Part shown: positions 1 through 8,870 of the stretch, piece by piece | Layout: each line of letters begins with the position of its first letter | Position numbering within the stretch: position 1 is the stretch's first letter | Source of the DNA: Pseudoalteromonas sp. MM1 | GTDB lineage: Bacteria; Pseudomonadota; Gammaproteobacteria; Enterobacterales; Alteromonadaceae | NCBI RefSeq assembly: GCF_030296835.1 | Contig: NZ_AP027922.1 | Coordinates: forward strand, 2,170,001 to 2,234,000 | DNA length: 64,000 bases | Direction of reading: 5' to 3' | Position numbers and translations under genes: made by a program | Notes under the pieces: model-generated | What the model was told of the DNA's origin: nothing | Seen by the model: the letters and a program-made list of their open reading frames with translations, nothing else | Database searches by the model: none

Positions 1-46
1 CTGATGATGCACCTGTGATCCATACGGTTTTATTTTTATAGTCCAT
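1..46 (-). CDS. Short-chain dehydrogenase/reductase, N-terminus only
   Basis: The minus strand has an ATG at 46 preceded by an AAAGGT-type ribosome binding site, and reads MDYKNKTVWITGASS before the window ends. The hydrophobic strand followed by TGASS is the start of the TGxxxGxG dinucleotide-binding motif of classical short-chain dehydrogenases. Only 15 codons are visible, so substrate and cofactor cannot be judged. It lies 59 bp downstream of the Mpo1-like gene on the same strand and may be co-transcribed with it. Confidence 0.65.
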   Translation of the reverse strand, partial: MDYKNKTVWITGASS

Positions 47-105
47 GCGTTATTTACCTTTTATGTTCTCTGGTGCTAATAATTATCGTATTAAGTCGCT
101 TATTA

Positions 106-609
106 TTATGCTTTAGTTGGGCCAGCTATGGCGTTAACTTCATCTTCTAAGGTTTTATAAAAACCCATTAAAAATAAAAGCTCAACGGTTACATATAAAG
201 GGCCAATAATTAAACCAATTAAATCATCTACAAACGCGGGCTTTTTACCTTCATAGTAATGGCCAATAAACTGCAGTACCCAACCAAATACAAATACGCC
301 AGCGCCAATACTTAACCAAGGCCAAAAAGCCATAGCTGCGATTGGCTGCGCTGCTAAAAGTAATAATGTAAACAGTACGCCCATTATTAAACCAAGCGAC
401 ACGCTCAGCATTAAGTAATACACCACGCTTGCAAAAACAAAAAGCTGCGCACCATCAATAATTAAGCTGCCAATGGGTATTTGAATACGTGCTAACAAGC
501 ACAGCACGGCAAATACAATAAGTGGAATACCAAAAAAATGAGTTAAAACATTGCGCTTAGAGCGATGGTACAAACCATATGTACCAAGCTGTTGCTGTAG
601 GGTTTTCAT
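106..609 (-). CDS. Mpo1-like (DUF962) integral membrane protein
   Basis: This 167-residue protein has about four hydrophobic segments (residues 25-45, 50-72, 75-95 and 97-113) and a further one near 130-150. Features of the DUF962/Mpo1 family are visible: H15 and H24 in the N-terminal YHRSKRNVLTHFFGIPL stretch, and a GHYYEGKKPA motif near residue 115. Yeast Mpo1 is an Fe(II)-dependent dioxygenase acting on 2-hydroxy fatty acids; the conserved histidines are its metal ligands. The bacterial substrate is unknown, so the enzymatic role is inferred. It lies 72 bp downstream of the Crp/Fnr regulator on the same strand. Confidence 0.8.
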   Translation of the reverse strand: MKTLQQQLGTYGLYHRSKRNVLTHFFGIPLIVFAVLCLLARIQIPIGSLIIDGAQLFVFASVVYYLMLSVSLGLIMGVLFTLLLLAAQPIAAMAFWPWLSIGAGVFVFGWVLQFIGHYYEGKKPAFVDDLIGLIIGPLYVTVELLFLMGFYKTLEDEVNAIAGPTKA

Positions 610-681
610 GCGAGTGCCTTTTATTGTGTTTTTTACACTATATCAGGCTTTTAAATTATCACTCTGTCGGGAAGCCGACAT

Positions 682-1368
682 TTACTGATTACAAAGTTGC
701 TCTAAAGCAGATTGGTTTAAAATGGTTACTTTGTTATAGCCAATTTCGATAAGTTGTTGCTTTGCTAATTTTTTGAGGATTTGGTTGGCGGTTTGCCGTG
801 TCAGGTATGTCATATCAGCCAATTGTTGCTGCGACAAAGTAAACGTATGGCCATTACTATTTGCTAAGTGTGCACACAATATGAGTAAGCGTTTTGCAAC
901 GCGCTGCTCAGCGCTTAATAGTGCGTGATCTTCCATGCTAGTAAACATAACGCGTAATTTTTGAGCAAGGAGTAGCCCAAAATCTTGCCAGTAATGAGGG
1001 TACTGGTTTAACAATTGCTCAAGTGCGCGTTGCCCAATAAAACACAGTGTCACATCGGTTTGCGCATATACATCGTGCGTGCGCATTCCGCGGTCAAATA
1101 AAGTAACTTCGCCGAACCACAACGAGGCGTCAACAAAGCTTAAAACAGCTTCTTTACCATTATTACTTACCCCACTAATACGCACCACACCACTTAATAC
1201 AGCATAAATACCATCGTGTTTATCTCCGCGTAAAAAAAGCGATTGGTGCGCGCTAAGGCTTAAACATTTTGCGTGGCTTAGTAAAAACTGCTTTAAGTGT
1301 GCATCTCGACCAGAAAACCACTGCCCTTGTTCAATAATATTAATGTGAGCTTTACTAAGTTCTTTCAT
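682..1368 (-). CDS. Crp/Fnr family transcriptional regulator
   Basis: The 228-residue product has the Crp layout: an N-terminal cyclic-nucleotide-binding-like beta barrel (about 25-140) containing GIYAVLSGVVRI and a WFGEVTLFD turn, a long dimerisation helix, and a C-terminal winged helix (about 165-220) with LSQQQLADMTYLTRQTANQILKKL as recognition region. The barrel lacks the typical cAMP-contacting RxS motif, and there is no N-terminal four-cysteine cluster as in Fnr, so the ligand is unknown. Its ATG overlaps the stop of the upstream lipoprotein gene by four bases, which implies translational coupling. Targets could include the neighbouring Mpo1-like gene, but nothing in the sequence proves this. 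Confidence 0.88.
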   Translation of the reverse strand: MKELSKAHINIIEQGQWFSGRDAHLKQFLLSHAKCLSLSAHQSLFLRGDKHDGIYAVLSGVVRISGVSNNGKEAVLSFVDASLWFGEVTLFDRGMRTHDVYAQTDVTLCFIGQRALEQLLNQYPHYWQDFGLLLAQKLRVMFTSMEDHALLSAEQRVAKRLLILCAHLANSNGHTFTLSQQQLADMTYLTRQTANQILKKLAKQQLIEIGYNKVTILNQSALEQLCNQ

Positions 1369-2021
1369 TGCATTGTGTTTATATGTGGTTTTAGCTCTTT
1401 AGCTAACGACTTTGGTAAATCTAAATTACTGGCAATAACAAAATCGTTATAGGCTTCATTCCCAGAGAAAAACTCTCCTATAAGTGTTTTATTTTTATAT
1501 ACATTCACTGTAACACCACTGCCCATACCACCGGCATTAATAATGTAGTAATAGTAATTGCCTTTGTTAAAAAACAAAATACTTTCGCCTACTTTCCCTA
1601 TTTGACGATAGTAGCTCCCAAATGGCTGCGCCGCAGTGGCCGTGTACTCTAGGCCAATTTTTTGCTCAGTGCCATAACGATAAGTAATAGCTGAGTTATC
1701 ATTAGCAACACACACGGACAAAATATTATCAGTGGGTTTTAGTGTATATGTCACTTTTGCGGTTGGATTGCGTATAACCTTTTGCATTTTTGCATTTATA
1801 TACGCTGTTTCACCACGTTTACAGTGACTCGGTACAATTCCCTCTATTAGGCCTTCTACAACAAGGTGCTTTTGCTCAATAGCAGTCGGAGGTAAATCAG
1901 CGTTTGCGTTTTTTGCCACTAACGGCGTTTTGCTGCTACTAAATACACCCACTTCCTCATCGCAACCATTTAAAAAGAGTACGGGAATACAATAGCAAAA
2001 AGAGATCAGTTTGAAACTCAT
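1365..2021 (-). CDS. Hypothetical lipoprotein
   Basis: The 218-residue protein begins with a lipoprotein signal peptide ending in FLNGC, giving lipidation at Cys20. The next residue is Asp, which in enterobacteria retains lipoproteins in the inner membrane; whether this rule holds here is unknown. The mature part is rich in beta strands, with cysteines near residues 67 and 103 that could form a disulfide. I do not recognise a family. The gene overlaps the Crp/Fnr gene (ATGA), so the two are probably one operon, and the lipoprotein may take part in the same response. Confidence 0.7.
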   Translation of the reverse strand: MSFKLISFCYCIPVLFLNGCDEEVGVFSSSKTPLVAKNANADLPPTAIEQKHLVVEGLIEGIVPSHCKRGETAYINAKMQKVIRNPTAKVTYTLKPTDNILSVCVANDNSAITYRYGTEQKIGLEYTATAAQPFGSYYRQIGKVGESILFFNKGNYYYYIINAGGMGSGVTVNVYKNKTLIGEFFSGNEAYNDFVIASNLDLPKSLAKELKPHINTMQ

Positions 2022-2543
2022 ACTAATTCCATCTAATACAACTTAACCTTAAAATAGCGGCAAAATTAAGCACTAGCAACCATTAAAAATGGTAAGTTTT
2101 ATAAAACTTTTTTTAAACCATGTTATGCAAATATTGCTTTACTATTTAGTGACTTATTTAATATTTATTTACACATTAATTGGTTTATTTACGTACAGTT
2201 CATAAACCTATTCATACTCGTATATCTATTTTTAATATAGGGACAATAAGCCCCCTTTTAATAATGCTCAATCATTATAATTGCGTATAAACGTGGCTTA
2301 GCGTAAAGCAATGTTGGCTTTTATTAATACAAATTCGCTTGGTTAGGCAGTCTATTTTAGGTAGGAGGCGTGTTGAATTTTAGGCAAAAATTTTATTGTT
2401 GAGCTTTCTTCGGCAGAATATCTTAACGTAGCAAGGTTTGCTTTGAGCTCTAATAGTATTAGCTAGAAAAGTTAGCGCATGCCTTTTAAAGGCATGCGCG
2501 GTAAATAATAACGACTGTGACTCCCAAAAAAGCCTGGTTTAAT
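2022..2543. other. Intergenic region with no recognised gene
   Basis: About 520 bp of AT-rich sequence separate the lipoprotein gene from the PilY1-like gene. I see only short open frames without ribosome binding sites, the promoter region of the lipoprotein gene at the low-coordinate end, and a strong palindrome at 2475-2499. Confidence 0.6.
2475..2499 (-). terminator. Perfect hairpin after the PilY1-like gene
   Basis: GCGCATGCCTTT and its exact complement are separated by one base, giving a 12-bp perfect stem. Reading along the minus strand it lies 45 bp past the PilY1-like stop codon and is followed by a short T-rich stretch (TAACTTTTCT). It is probably a terminator. The very tight loop leaves open that it is a protein-binding palindrome instead. 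Confidence 0.5.
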
Positions 2544-5500
2544 TTAATCAGATGAAGAATCGTTTTCTTCACGTTTATATATGTAGGTTTGCTGCGTTTT
2601 AAAGCCAAAGCCTAATGTATCACTGTCATTCACTAGTTTCACTTTACCATCGACAACAGTTAGCCCTGGGCCGTTAATTTCAGGTGGTTTGATTGGGTTT
2701 ACGGCGCCTTCACCAGTTAGGCTCGGGCCGATTAAATAAAACTGGCTTACTTGGCTTACAGGTATCGTTTCTTCGTACTCGTAGCCATCACCTGGAGTAC
2801 CATCATCAGGTGTTGGAACGTCACATAACCCATTATTATTAGCGTCTATACATGACTCGCCTTCACCAAAATATAACTGGGCGGTATCAGGTACATCGTA
2901 GCTGGTAGTAAATTTAAGTTGGTCGTACACTTTTGTGCCATAGTGCAAATGAAAAGCGTACATTGCACCTCCGCCCCCTGTTAAAGAACACTGATTTTTA
3001 TCAGACTCTAGTGCAGGTGTAAACGATGTATAATAAGCTACGCCTCCTACCACGGTGGCTGCAGCCAATGATTTTTCGCCATTACTTAACTCATATCGCC
3101 ACCCTTTAAAGCCAGCTAAATCGGCTTCAAGTTCGACAAACTCATCAACATTATCTAGTGCATTACCAAATGGGTCGTCATTCATAAGCATTAAATCACT
3201 TGGCACTATGGGATCAGGCGTATTTTGTGAATCGAAAGTTTGAGTCACGGTATGCTCATCGCGAATCATATAAAGGTGATCTTGCTCATTAGTTGCAAGC
3301 GGATTTGAGCGATTCCCACTGCCTATCACGATTGCATCGTAAGGCGTATCTAACCTTGTGGTTATTTCTTCACCGCCATAGCTCGTTTTGCTCACTTTAC
3401 TAAACATAGTACGTGCCACTAGTGGCTTGTAAAAAAAGCGTCGGTCTTGCGTTGCTAATGAACTGCCCAGCTCTGCTAATTTGTAATGAGAAAAACTATT
3501 TTTGTCAGCGCCTGGCATATCCACACGCCAAATATTGCCCCCAGTATCGGTGGCGTATAAGCGGTCAATGTAACCATCGTAATCTGAGTCAAGCGTTGCT
3601 ATATCGGCAGCTATACTGTGCTTACCTTTAAAATTGTTATCTTCGGGCGTTAACGCCCATACTCTTTCGCCGGTTTTAGCTTTAACAATGTAGATTCCCG
3701 TGCCTGTTTCATCTTCGCTACGAATCGCGTTGTCTTTGTTTGTATCGTAACCGCCACCAAATACCAGTAAAGGTTCATCACCAAACGCTTTAATATAGGC
3801 TATTTGAGGTTTTGACCAGGTTTGAGCTAAGTATTCAAACCCATCCGAGCCACCAACAATAGGTTTACTCCATAACTGTTTTGGTTTATCTGGCGAACTA
3901 ATATCAAGGGCGTAATAGTTTTTACCCCCGCGGCGCATACCAGCAAATGCCCATACTTCATCACCTTTGCTGGCATCTATTACTCCGTCGTTTAAGCCAT
4001 CACTGTTTAAACTTTTATTATTAAAAAACACACTAATAGGCCCATCCATGCCATACACTTTAGTATTGGCCTGATTTGTACGAAGCGAAGGTATGTTTTT
4101 TAGCAGTTCAGCTGGCATAAACGCCCACTCTTCTTCAATGCTGTCACCTTTATCGTTAAACATATGCAAAAAGCCCGCATTGGTGCCCACTAAAATACGT
4201 ATGTTGCCATCACCATAGTCAATAGATACCGGCTTAGAATGCAAGGGGTCACCAAAAATATTAGCACGCTGATCTACTGATGAGGCATCACCATCTTCGT
4301 TATCTACATCCATGCCTCTTGCCCAGCTAATATCAGTGCTCGAGATAGCAATATCAGTACCCGGTATAATGCCACCGATGGCGTCTGACACTATATTTAA
4401 AATTTCTTTAACTCTATCAAAGGTAAAATCAACAATTTTACCGCCTGAATCTATATACAGTTTGCGGCTTTGAGAATCTAAGCTTGAAAGTAAATAGTTT
4501 ACTCCCCCTTGCGCCACTAAATTACCATCAGCAGGCTTATTTGATGGTAGCCAAAACGTGCGAGCATCTTCTTTAATTAAGCCATCATCACCTATTGCCT
4601 CTCGGCCTGTAGAGTCAACAATGGTAGATCCCGACATAGCTAGTTTTTTTAAATTTCCTCCCCAACGAGCACCGGTCTCAGGGTAAAACATAGCAAAATA
4701 AATTGCGTCTCGGCTGCGGGTTTGGTCAACGTTATTACTGGCAACCGTAGGCGATGAAAAGCTATCGTTTACTTCGCGTATTCTTGAAATAGTATTATTT
4801 AATGCTTCAGAGAGTTCTGCTGAGGTATCTGCGTGAAGGTACTCGCCTCCCCCAAGTTCAGCGGTTTTTTCAAGAAGCGTTTTACCTTTGCTACTCATGC
4901 CACTTCCAAAACCAATAGTAAATACGCGCCCTGTGTCTGCCACCTCTGGTGTGTCTTCGTAAAGATCTATTTCAACATCTTCTGTACCATGAATTATTTG
5001 TGCTAATGCCGCTAAATAACTACTACTTGTTTTACTTGGGTTGTAACCAAACTTTTGCTTGTATAAGTCTTTAATATCATCATTACGGTTATTATCTTGA
5101 GTAGGGTCGCCGTCGGTCATTAATATTAAATTTATAGAATTATCACAGCGCTCGGCTGAACCATATGCCTGCTTAAACGGCGAAATATAATCAGGGGGCG
5201 TTAAAGGGTTGTCATTGGTCTCTACACTGAAGTCACGCAGAATGGTATTTTGTCCATACCAAACGGTTTGCCCTGTCATATAAAGGTAGGCCTCCCATAA
5301 GGTTTCTGTAACGGGGGTATTACCACTAGCAGGTAGCTTATCAATTTGCCCTAAAATAGTGTCATGTGATGAGCCTAAACCAGCCATAATATAACCACCA
5401 TTGTTACCATTAAAGCGCATTAAACCAAAGTCTATGGCGCTATTATCGTTAACCAGTTGGGTCATAGCATCTTTAGCTGCATCTATTTTTTTAGGCCCAT

Positions 5501-5675
5501 TATTAGGAAGCTTACTTCCCATACTTCCGGAGGTATCAAAAATAATTACGACACGGGGGTTTTCATCGGTTTCTACATTGTGATTTACGTATAACTCTAT
5601 ATCTTCGGCGGTTACAGAAAGGCTAATAGATGCAGCAAAAAAAGATGCAACAATGCGATTGAAGGTAAGTTTCAT
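2544..5675 (-). CDS. PilY1/PilC-like protein: VWA domain plus beta-propeller
   Basis: The start at 5675 is preferred because AAAGGAC lies just upstream and the product then opens with a clean signal peptide (MKLTFNRIVASFFAASISLS). The 1043-residue protein has a von Willebrand A domain (about 40-300) with an intact MIDAS motif DTSGS at 47-51. A PilC/PilY1-type beta-propeller follows in the second half. DSDYDGYID followed by TGGNIWRVD matches the calcium-binding loop of PilY1, and DANNNGLCD near the C-terminus is a second acidic loop flanked by cysteines. PilY1 proteins sit at the tip of type IV pili and act in adhesion and surface sensing. No minor pilin gene (fimT, pilV, pilW, pilX, pilE) is adjacent, so a link to pili is inferred from the protein alone. 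Confidence 0.85.
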   Translation of the reverse strand: MKLTFNRIVASFFAASISLSVTAEDIELYVNHNVETDENPRVVIIFDTSGSMGSKLPNNGPKKIDAAKDAMTQLVNDNSAIDFGLMRFNGNNGGYIMAGLGSSHDTILGQIDKLPASGNTPVTETLWEAYLYMTGQTVWYGQNTILRDFSVETNDNPLTPPDYISPFKQAYGSAERCDNSINLILMTDGDPTQDNNRNDDIKDLYKQKFGYNPSKTSSSYLAALAQIIHGTEDVEIDLYEDTPEVADTGRVFTIGFGSGMSSKGKTLLEKTAELGGGEYLHADTSAELSEALNNTISRIREVNDSFSSPTVASNNVDQTRSRDAIYFAMFYPETGARWGGNLKKLAMSGSTIVDSTGREAIGDDGLIKEDARTFWLPSNKPADGNLVAQGGVNYLLSSLDSQSRKLYIDSGGKIVDFTFDRVKEILNIVSDAIGGIIPGTDIAISSTDISWARGMDVDNEDGDASSVDQRANIFGDPLHSKPVSIDYGDGNIRILVGTNAGFLHMFNDKGDSIEEEWAFMPAELLKNIPSLRTNQANTKVYGMDGPISVFFNNKSLNSDGLNDGVIDASKGDEVWAFAGMRRGGKNYYALDISSPDKPKQLWSKPIVGGSDGFEYLAQTWSKPQIAYIKAFGDEPLLVFGGGYDTNKDNAIRSEDETGTGIYIVKAKTGERVWALTPEDNNFKGKHSIAADIATLDSDYDGYIDRLYATDTGGNIWRVDMPGADKNSFSHYKLAELGSSLATQDRRFFYKPLVARTMFSKVSKTSYGGEEITTRLDTPYDAIVIGSGNRSNPLATNEQDHLYMIRDEHTVTQTFDSQNTPDPIVPSDLMLMNDDPFGNALDNVDEFVELEADLAGFKGWRYELSNGEKSLAAATVVGGVAYYTSFTPALESDKNQCSLTGGGGAMYAFHLHYGTKVYDQLKFTTSYDVPDTAQLYFGEGESCIDANNNGLCDVPTPDDGTPGDGYEYEETIPVSQVSQFYLIGPSLTGEGAVNPIKPPEINGPGLTVVDGKVKLVNDSDTLGFGFKTQQTYIYKREENDSSSD

Positions 5676-6091
5676 TTTAAGTCCTTTTATCTGCGCTAAA
5701 ATCACGCAGTTCCATTAAAAAGTGCAGTTACTTATTTATTTTTAGTTTTAATTAGAAAAATGCACAAAACAGCTAAATGCCACTAAACATAAACCTGTTT
5801 ACAAAAATTAATATTAACTGAATTTGCTATATTTTAAGTACTTTAATGAAAATAGGCGCAAATATAAAGAAATTTAATACCCTTAGAGCATTTTATATAC
5901 GCATAGCCGTTTGTAAAATATCCCGTTTTTTTAAAAATTAACCCTATAACTCTCGGTTAACCTTACATGCAATGGTGTAATTACCATATTTAAAGTTAAA
6001 ACCCTCATTAAAATAGGTGGTTAAGTTAGAACACACGTTAAATCAGCTTAAAATTAACAACTTACATTGGTTAATTTCAAAAATAAAAACT
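5676..6091. other. AT-rich intergenic region
   Basis: About 415 bp of very AT-rich sequence lie upstream of the PilY1-like gene. It must hold that gene's promoter, but I cannot single out one. No open frame, repeat or structured RNA was recognised. Confidence 0.5.
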
Positions 6092-6130
6092 AAAAAGCCC
6101 CCACTAGTTATAAACTAGCGAGGGCTTTTT
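6092..6130 (-). terminator. Terminator of the first small exported paralog
   Basis: AAAAAGCCC and GGGCTTTTT flank a second stem made of ACTAGTT and its near complement. The hairpin lies just beyond the end of the broken paralog on the minus strand and has flanking A and T tracts. Confidence 0.75.
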
Positions 6131-6148
6131 AAGTGCTAAGTAATAAGT

Positions 6149-6559
6149 TTATAAAGATAAATCTTCTTTAGCACGCGTTAAATTATGAGATACCAGTGAG
6201 TTTTTAGAGATTTGATACGCTTCGTATAAATCTTAAAGACCTGCAGTGTCTTTTTTGGCCATCATGCGGGCTACACCGCGGTTACTTAATGCGAACGATG
6301 TAAGTTCGCGTACTTTTAAACGTGGGCCACGGCTTTCTTTTAATAAGGCAATTGCTTGAGTACAAATGGCTTCAGCTTCTGCATAGTTTTTAGATTCTAC
6401 ATTAAGTGCACATCTATTAAATGGCTGTTCAAACTCTGGGGCGGCTGTTACAGAATCTTCAATAACCATTAATTTGTAGTCACTTTGATCAGCCATTGCA
6501 GCAGCTGAGCAAGTTAAGAATGAGCCAAGAGCGATGGTTTTTAAAAGTGTACGTTTCAT
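6149..6559 (-). pseudogene. Small exported TPR-like protein, paralog 1, broken by a nonsense codon
   Basis: This copy is nearly identical to the intact paralog at 8221-8631, but one base change (TCA to TAA, codon 109, at about 6233-6235) stops the protein after 108 residues. The downstream sequence still encodes the same last 27 residues up to a stop at 6149. The truncated product keeps its signal peptide (cleavage after AAAMA) and the first helical pair CALNVESKNYAEAEAICTQAI but loses the final helices. About nine base differences separate the two copies over some 520 bp. The duplicated block also lacks the palindrome found upstream of the other three paralogs, so this copy may be silent as well as truncated. 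Confidence 0.8.
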
Positions 6560-6670
6560 GATTATCTTCCTGTTTGGTTAGTCGTGCTTGTTGCCGACAA
6601 CTTAACTTTAGATAAATCCTCTTGCCCCGACAAACGATAAAAACAAACCTAATAAGTGAGAAAATCTAAC
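6151..6670 (-). repeat. Duplicated block, copy 1 (pairs with 8223-8742)
   Basis: Bases 6151-6670 match 8223-8742 in the same orientation without gaps, with about nine substitutions. The block covers the paralog gene plus about 110 bp upstream. It ends at AAAATCTAAC, three bases before the palindrome begins in the other copy. Sequence outside the block is unrelated. Confidence 0.85.
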
Positions 6671-6830
6671 TTAAGAGTTTATTCTACAATCTTTTTACAA
6701 ATGACGATTAACCGCCTAAAAGCTATAATTAACTCGTACAAACTCAATAATTTACACAATAGTTACCTATTGCCATAAAAGCATTAGTGTTGTAGGTTTG
6801 TTAATTAACCCAAAACTTACAAGGATTGTC

Positions 6831-8144
6831 ATGATTAAAAAAACAAAAAATATAATTTTTTCTAGCTCAATTTTATTACTATGTGCATGTGGGGGCTCCT
6901 CAGAAAACGAAGGCGATATTATAAGTTCCGACCCTGCAGTATGCGCTAGTCAAACAGCACAAAACGAAGCCCTTTGGGACTACCTTCAAACAGATTACCT
7001 TTGGAGTGAGCAGCTAAATACCTCAACAAACCCATCTACATTTGACTCATTAAGCGATTTAATGACCGAAGTTAAATCCCAAGTAGAATTAGATAAATAC
7101 AGTTATGTAGTCACAGCGCAAGAATATGAAGACCGATACCTTAACGCGAGTTATTTTGGTTATGGTTTAGCAAACAAAATAGAATCTAACGGTCTTCTTG
7201 TAAAGTATGTATTTGACGATGGTAACGCAGCAGCTATGGGGTTAACCAGAGGCTCATTAATCACCATAATGAATGGCGTAAATATTGAAGAAGCAATAAC
7301 CAACAATACGTTTGACTACGATGCCTTATTGGGGCCCAAAGAAGAAGGCTATACAGTAGACGTAACATGGATAGATTTAAACGGTGAAGAACAAACCGGC
7401 ACTATGGCACGCGCAACGGTTAGCACGAACACTATTCTAGACGCCCGCATATTAGAATCTAATACAGGTAAGGTTGGCTACCTGGCCTTTAATAGCTTTA
7501 TTGAACGCAGTGCACAAGACTTAGATGACGCATTTTCGTTATTCGAGCAAGAGGGCGTTTCAGAGCTAGTACTTGATTTACGCTATAACGGTGGCGGTTA
7601 CCTTAATGTAGCTAAACAGCTAGCAAGCCAAATTGCCGCAGATCAAGTGCTAGGTAAACCGATGTATAGTTACGAATATAATCAAAACCGCAAATCGAAA
7701 AGCACAAATTTTGAGCTAAGTAGCAGCAACCCTCGCCTGAATTTACCTCGAGTTGTAGTGCTCACCACTGAACAAACATTGTCTGCTAGTGAATTGGTGA
7801 TAAATGCGCTAGAACCCTACATTGATGTTCAAGTGGTTGGCGCAAGCACAGGAGGAAAACCTGTTGGTATGGATGTTAATGAACTTTGTGACCACGTTGT
7901 GTTTGCTATAAACTTTAAGATAGCCAATTCAGCTGGGTATAGTGATTACTTTGATGGTTTACCTGCAGATTGTTACGCCGAAGATACCATTAATTCAGAT
8001 TGGGGCGATACCAAAGATCCTCTTCTAAGCGAGGCTCTATACTTATTAGCTAATAACACTTGCTCAACAACTCAAACAAGCCAGTTACCTAAACAAAAAT
8101 CGCTTTATAACAATTTTGGTCTATTCGATAAAAACACGATATAA
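6831..8144 (+). CDS. S41 family (C-terminal processing) protease lipoprotein
   Basis: The start at 6831 follows an AAGGA site and gives a lipoprotein signal ending in LLCAC (Cys20). The 437-residue protein has an N-terminal helical region, a PDZ-like segment (about 115-190, with FDDGNAAAMGLTRGSLI) and a C-terminal TSPc protease domain. The expected catalytic serine is in TLSASELVINAL and the lysine in ASTGGKPVG, as in the Ser-Lys dyad of tail-specific proteases. It is probably a periplasmic protease anchored to a membrane. It sits between two copies of the small exported paralogs, in the opposite direction, and ends convergently with paralog 2 at a shared terminator. Substrates are unknown. 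Confidence 0.85.
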   Translation: MIKKTKNIIFSSSILLLCACGGSSENEGDIISSDPAVCASQTAQNEALWDYLQTDYLWSEQLNTSTNPSTFDSLSDLMTEVKSQVELDKYSYVVTAQEYEDRYLNASYFGYGLANKIESNGLLVKYVFDDGNAAAMGLTRGSLITIMNGVNIEEAITNNTFDYDALLGPKEEGYTVDVTWIDLNGEEQTGTMARATVSTNTILDARILESNTGKVGYLAFNSFIERSAQDLDDAFSLFEQEGVSELVLDLRYNGGGYLNVAKQLASQIAADQVLGKPMYSYEYNQNRKSKSTNFELSSSNPRLNLPRVVVLTTEQTLSASELVINALEPYIDVQVVGASTGGKPVGMDVNELCDHVVFAINFKIANSAGYSDYFDGLPADCYAEDTINSDWGDTKDPLLSEALYLLANNTCSTTQTSQLPKQKSLYNNFGLFDKNTI

Positions 8145-8163
8145 CCCTTTTAATTGCAAACAA

Positions 8164-8202
8164 AAAAAGCCGATGCAGGGTTACCCTTTCATCGGCTTTT
8201 TT
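8164..8202. terminator. Bidirectional terminator between the S41 protease and paralog 2
   Basis: AAAAGCCGATG pairs with CATCGGCTTTT, with a further AGGG/CCCT stem inside. A and T tracts lie on both sides, so it can serve both convergent genes. Confidence 0.85.
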
Positions 8203-8220
8203 ATTGCGCTATAACGTTTT

Positions 8221-8631
8221 TCATAAAGATAAATCTTCTTTAGCACGCGTTAAATTATGAGATACCAGTGAGTTTTTAGAGATTTGATACGCTTCGTATA
8301 AATCTGAAAGACCTGCAGTGTCTTTTTTGGCCATCATGCGGGCTACACCACGGTTACTTAATGCAAACGATGTAAGTTCGCGTACTTTTAAACGTGGGCC
8401 ACGGCTTTCTTTTAATAACGCAATTGCTTGAGTACAAATGGCTTCAGCTTCTGTGTAGTTTTTAGATTCTACATTAAGTGCACAGCTATTAAATGGCTGT
8501 TCAAACTCTGGGGCAGCGGTTACAGAATCTTCAATAACCATTAATTTGTAGTCACTTTGATCAGCCATTGCAGCAGCTGAGCAAGTTAAGAATGAGCCAA
8601 GAGCGATGGTTTTTAAAAGTGTACGTTTCAT
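8221..8631 (-). CDS. Small exported TPR-like protein, paralog 2
   Basis: The 136-residue precursor has a signal peptide cleaved after AAAMA (about residue 23), leaving a mature helical protein of about 113 residues. It resembles one to two tetratricopeptide-like helix pairs: CALNVESKNYTEAEAICTQAIALL, then SFALSNRGVARMMAKKDTAGLSDLYEAYQ. Two cysteines in the first helix pair are kept in all paralogs and could form a disulfide in the periplasm. It is the intact parent or sister of the broken copy at 6149-6559. The leader (cTTGTCGGCAACAAGCACGAC region) is shared with the other paralogs. I do not recognise a named family; a periplasmic scaffold or stress role is only a guess. Confidence 0.8.
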   Translation of the reverse strand: MKRTLLKTIALGSFLTCSAAAMADQSDYKLMVIEDSVTAAPEFEQPFNSCALNVESKNYTEAEAICTQAIALLKESRGPRLKVRELTSFALSNRGVARMMAKKDTAGLSDLYEAYQISKNSLVSHNLTRAKEDLSL

Positions 8632-8745
8632 GATTATCTTCCTGTTTGGTTAGTCGTGCTTGTTGCCGACAACTTAACTTTAGATAAATCCTCTTGCCCC
8701 GACAAACGATAAAAACAAACCTAATAAGTGAGAAAATCTAACCTA

Positions 8746-8759
8746 TAGACTTTAGTCTA
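8746..8759. promoter_or_regulatory. Palindrome TAGACTTTAGTCTA upstream of paralog 2
   Basis: A perfect 14-bp inverted repeat lies 115 bp upstream of the start codon. The same palindrome lies 118 and 115 bp upstream of paralogs 3 and 4. Conservation of sequence and spacing suggests a binding site for a shared dimeric regulator or activator. Confidence 0.6.
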
Positions 8760-8870
8760 ATACCTACTTTAATTAGCATTTCTTTCACTCTTAAAAAATA
8801 CAGTAAAAACAAGTAAGTTACCTACTTTGGCATTTAATTTGGTAGAGGCCACCTGTACATAGAACCTGAG

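Noticed and set aside
2475..2499. Recombination or origin site
   Set aside because: The palindrome lies just behind a gene end, in the place of a terminator; nothing else supports a special site.
3055..3631. Plus-strand frames inside the PilY1-like gene
   Set aside because: They are shadows in other frames without start signals or family likeness.
6149..8742. The duplicated paralog block being an assembly artefact
   Set aside because: About nine substitutions spread over the block, and different flanks on both sides, make a simple assembly duplication unlikely.
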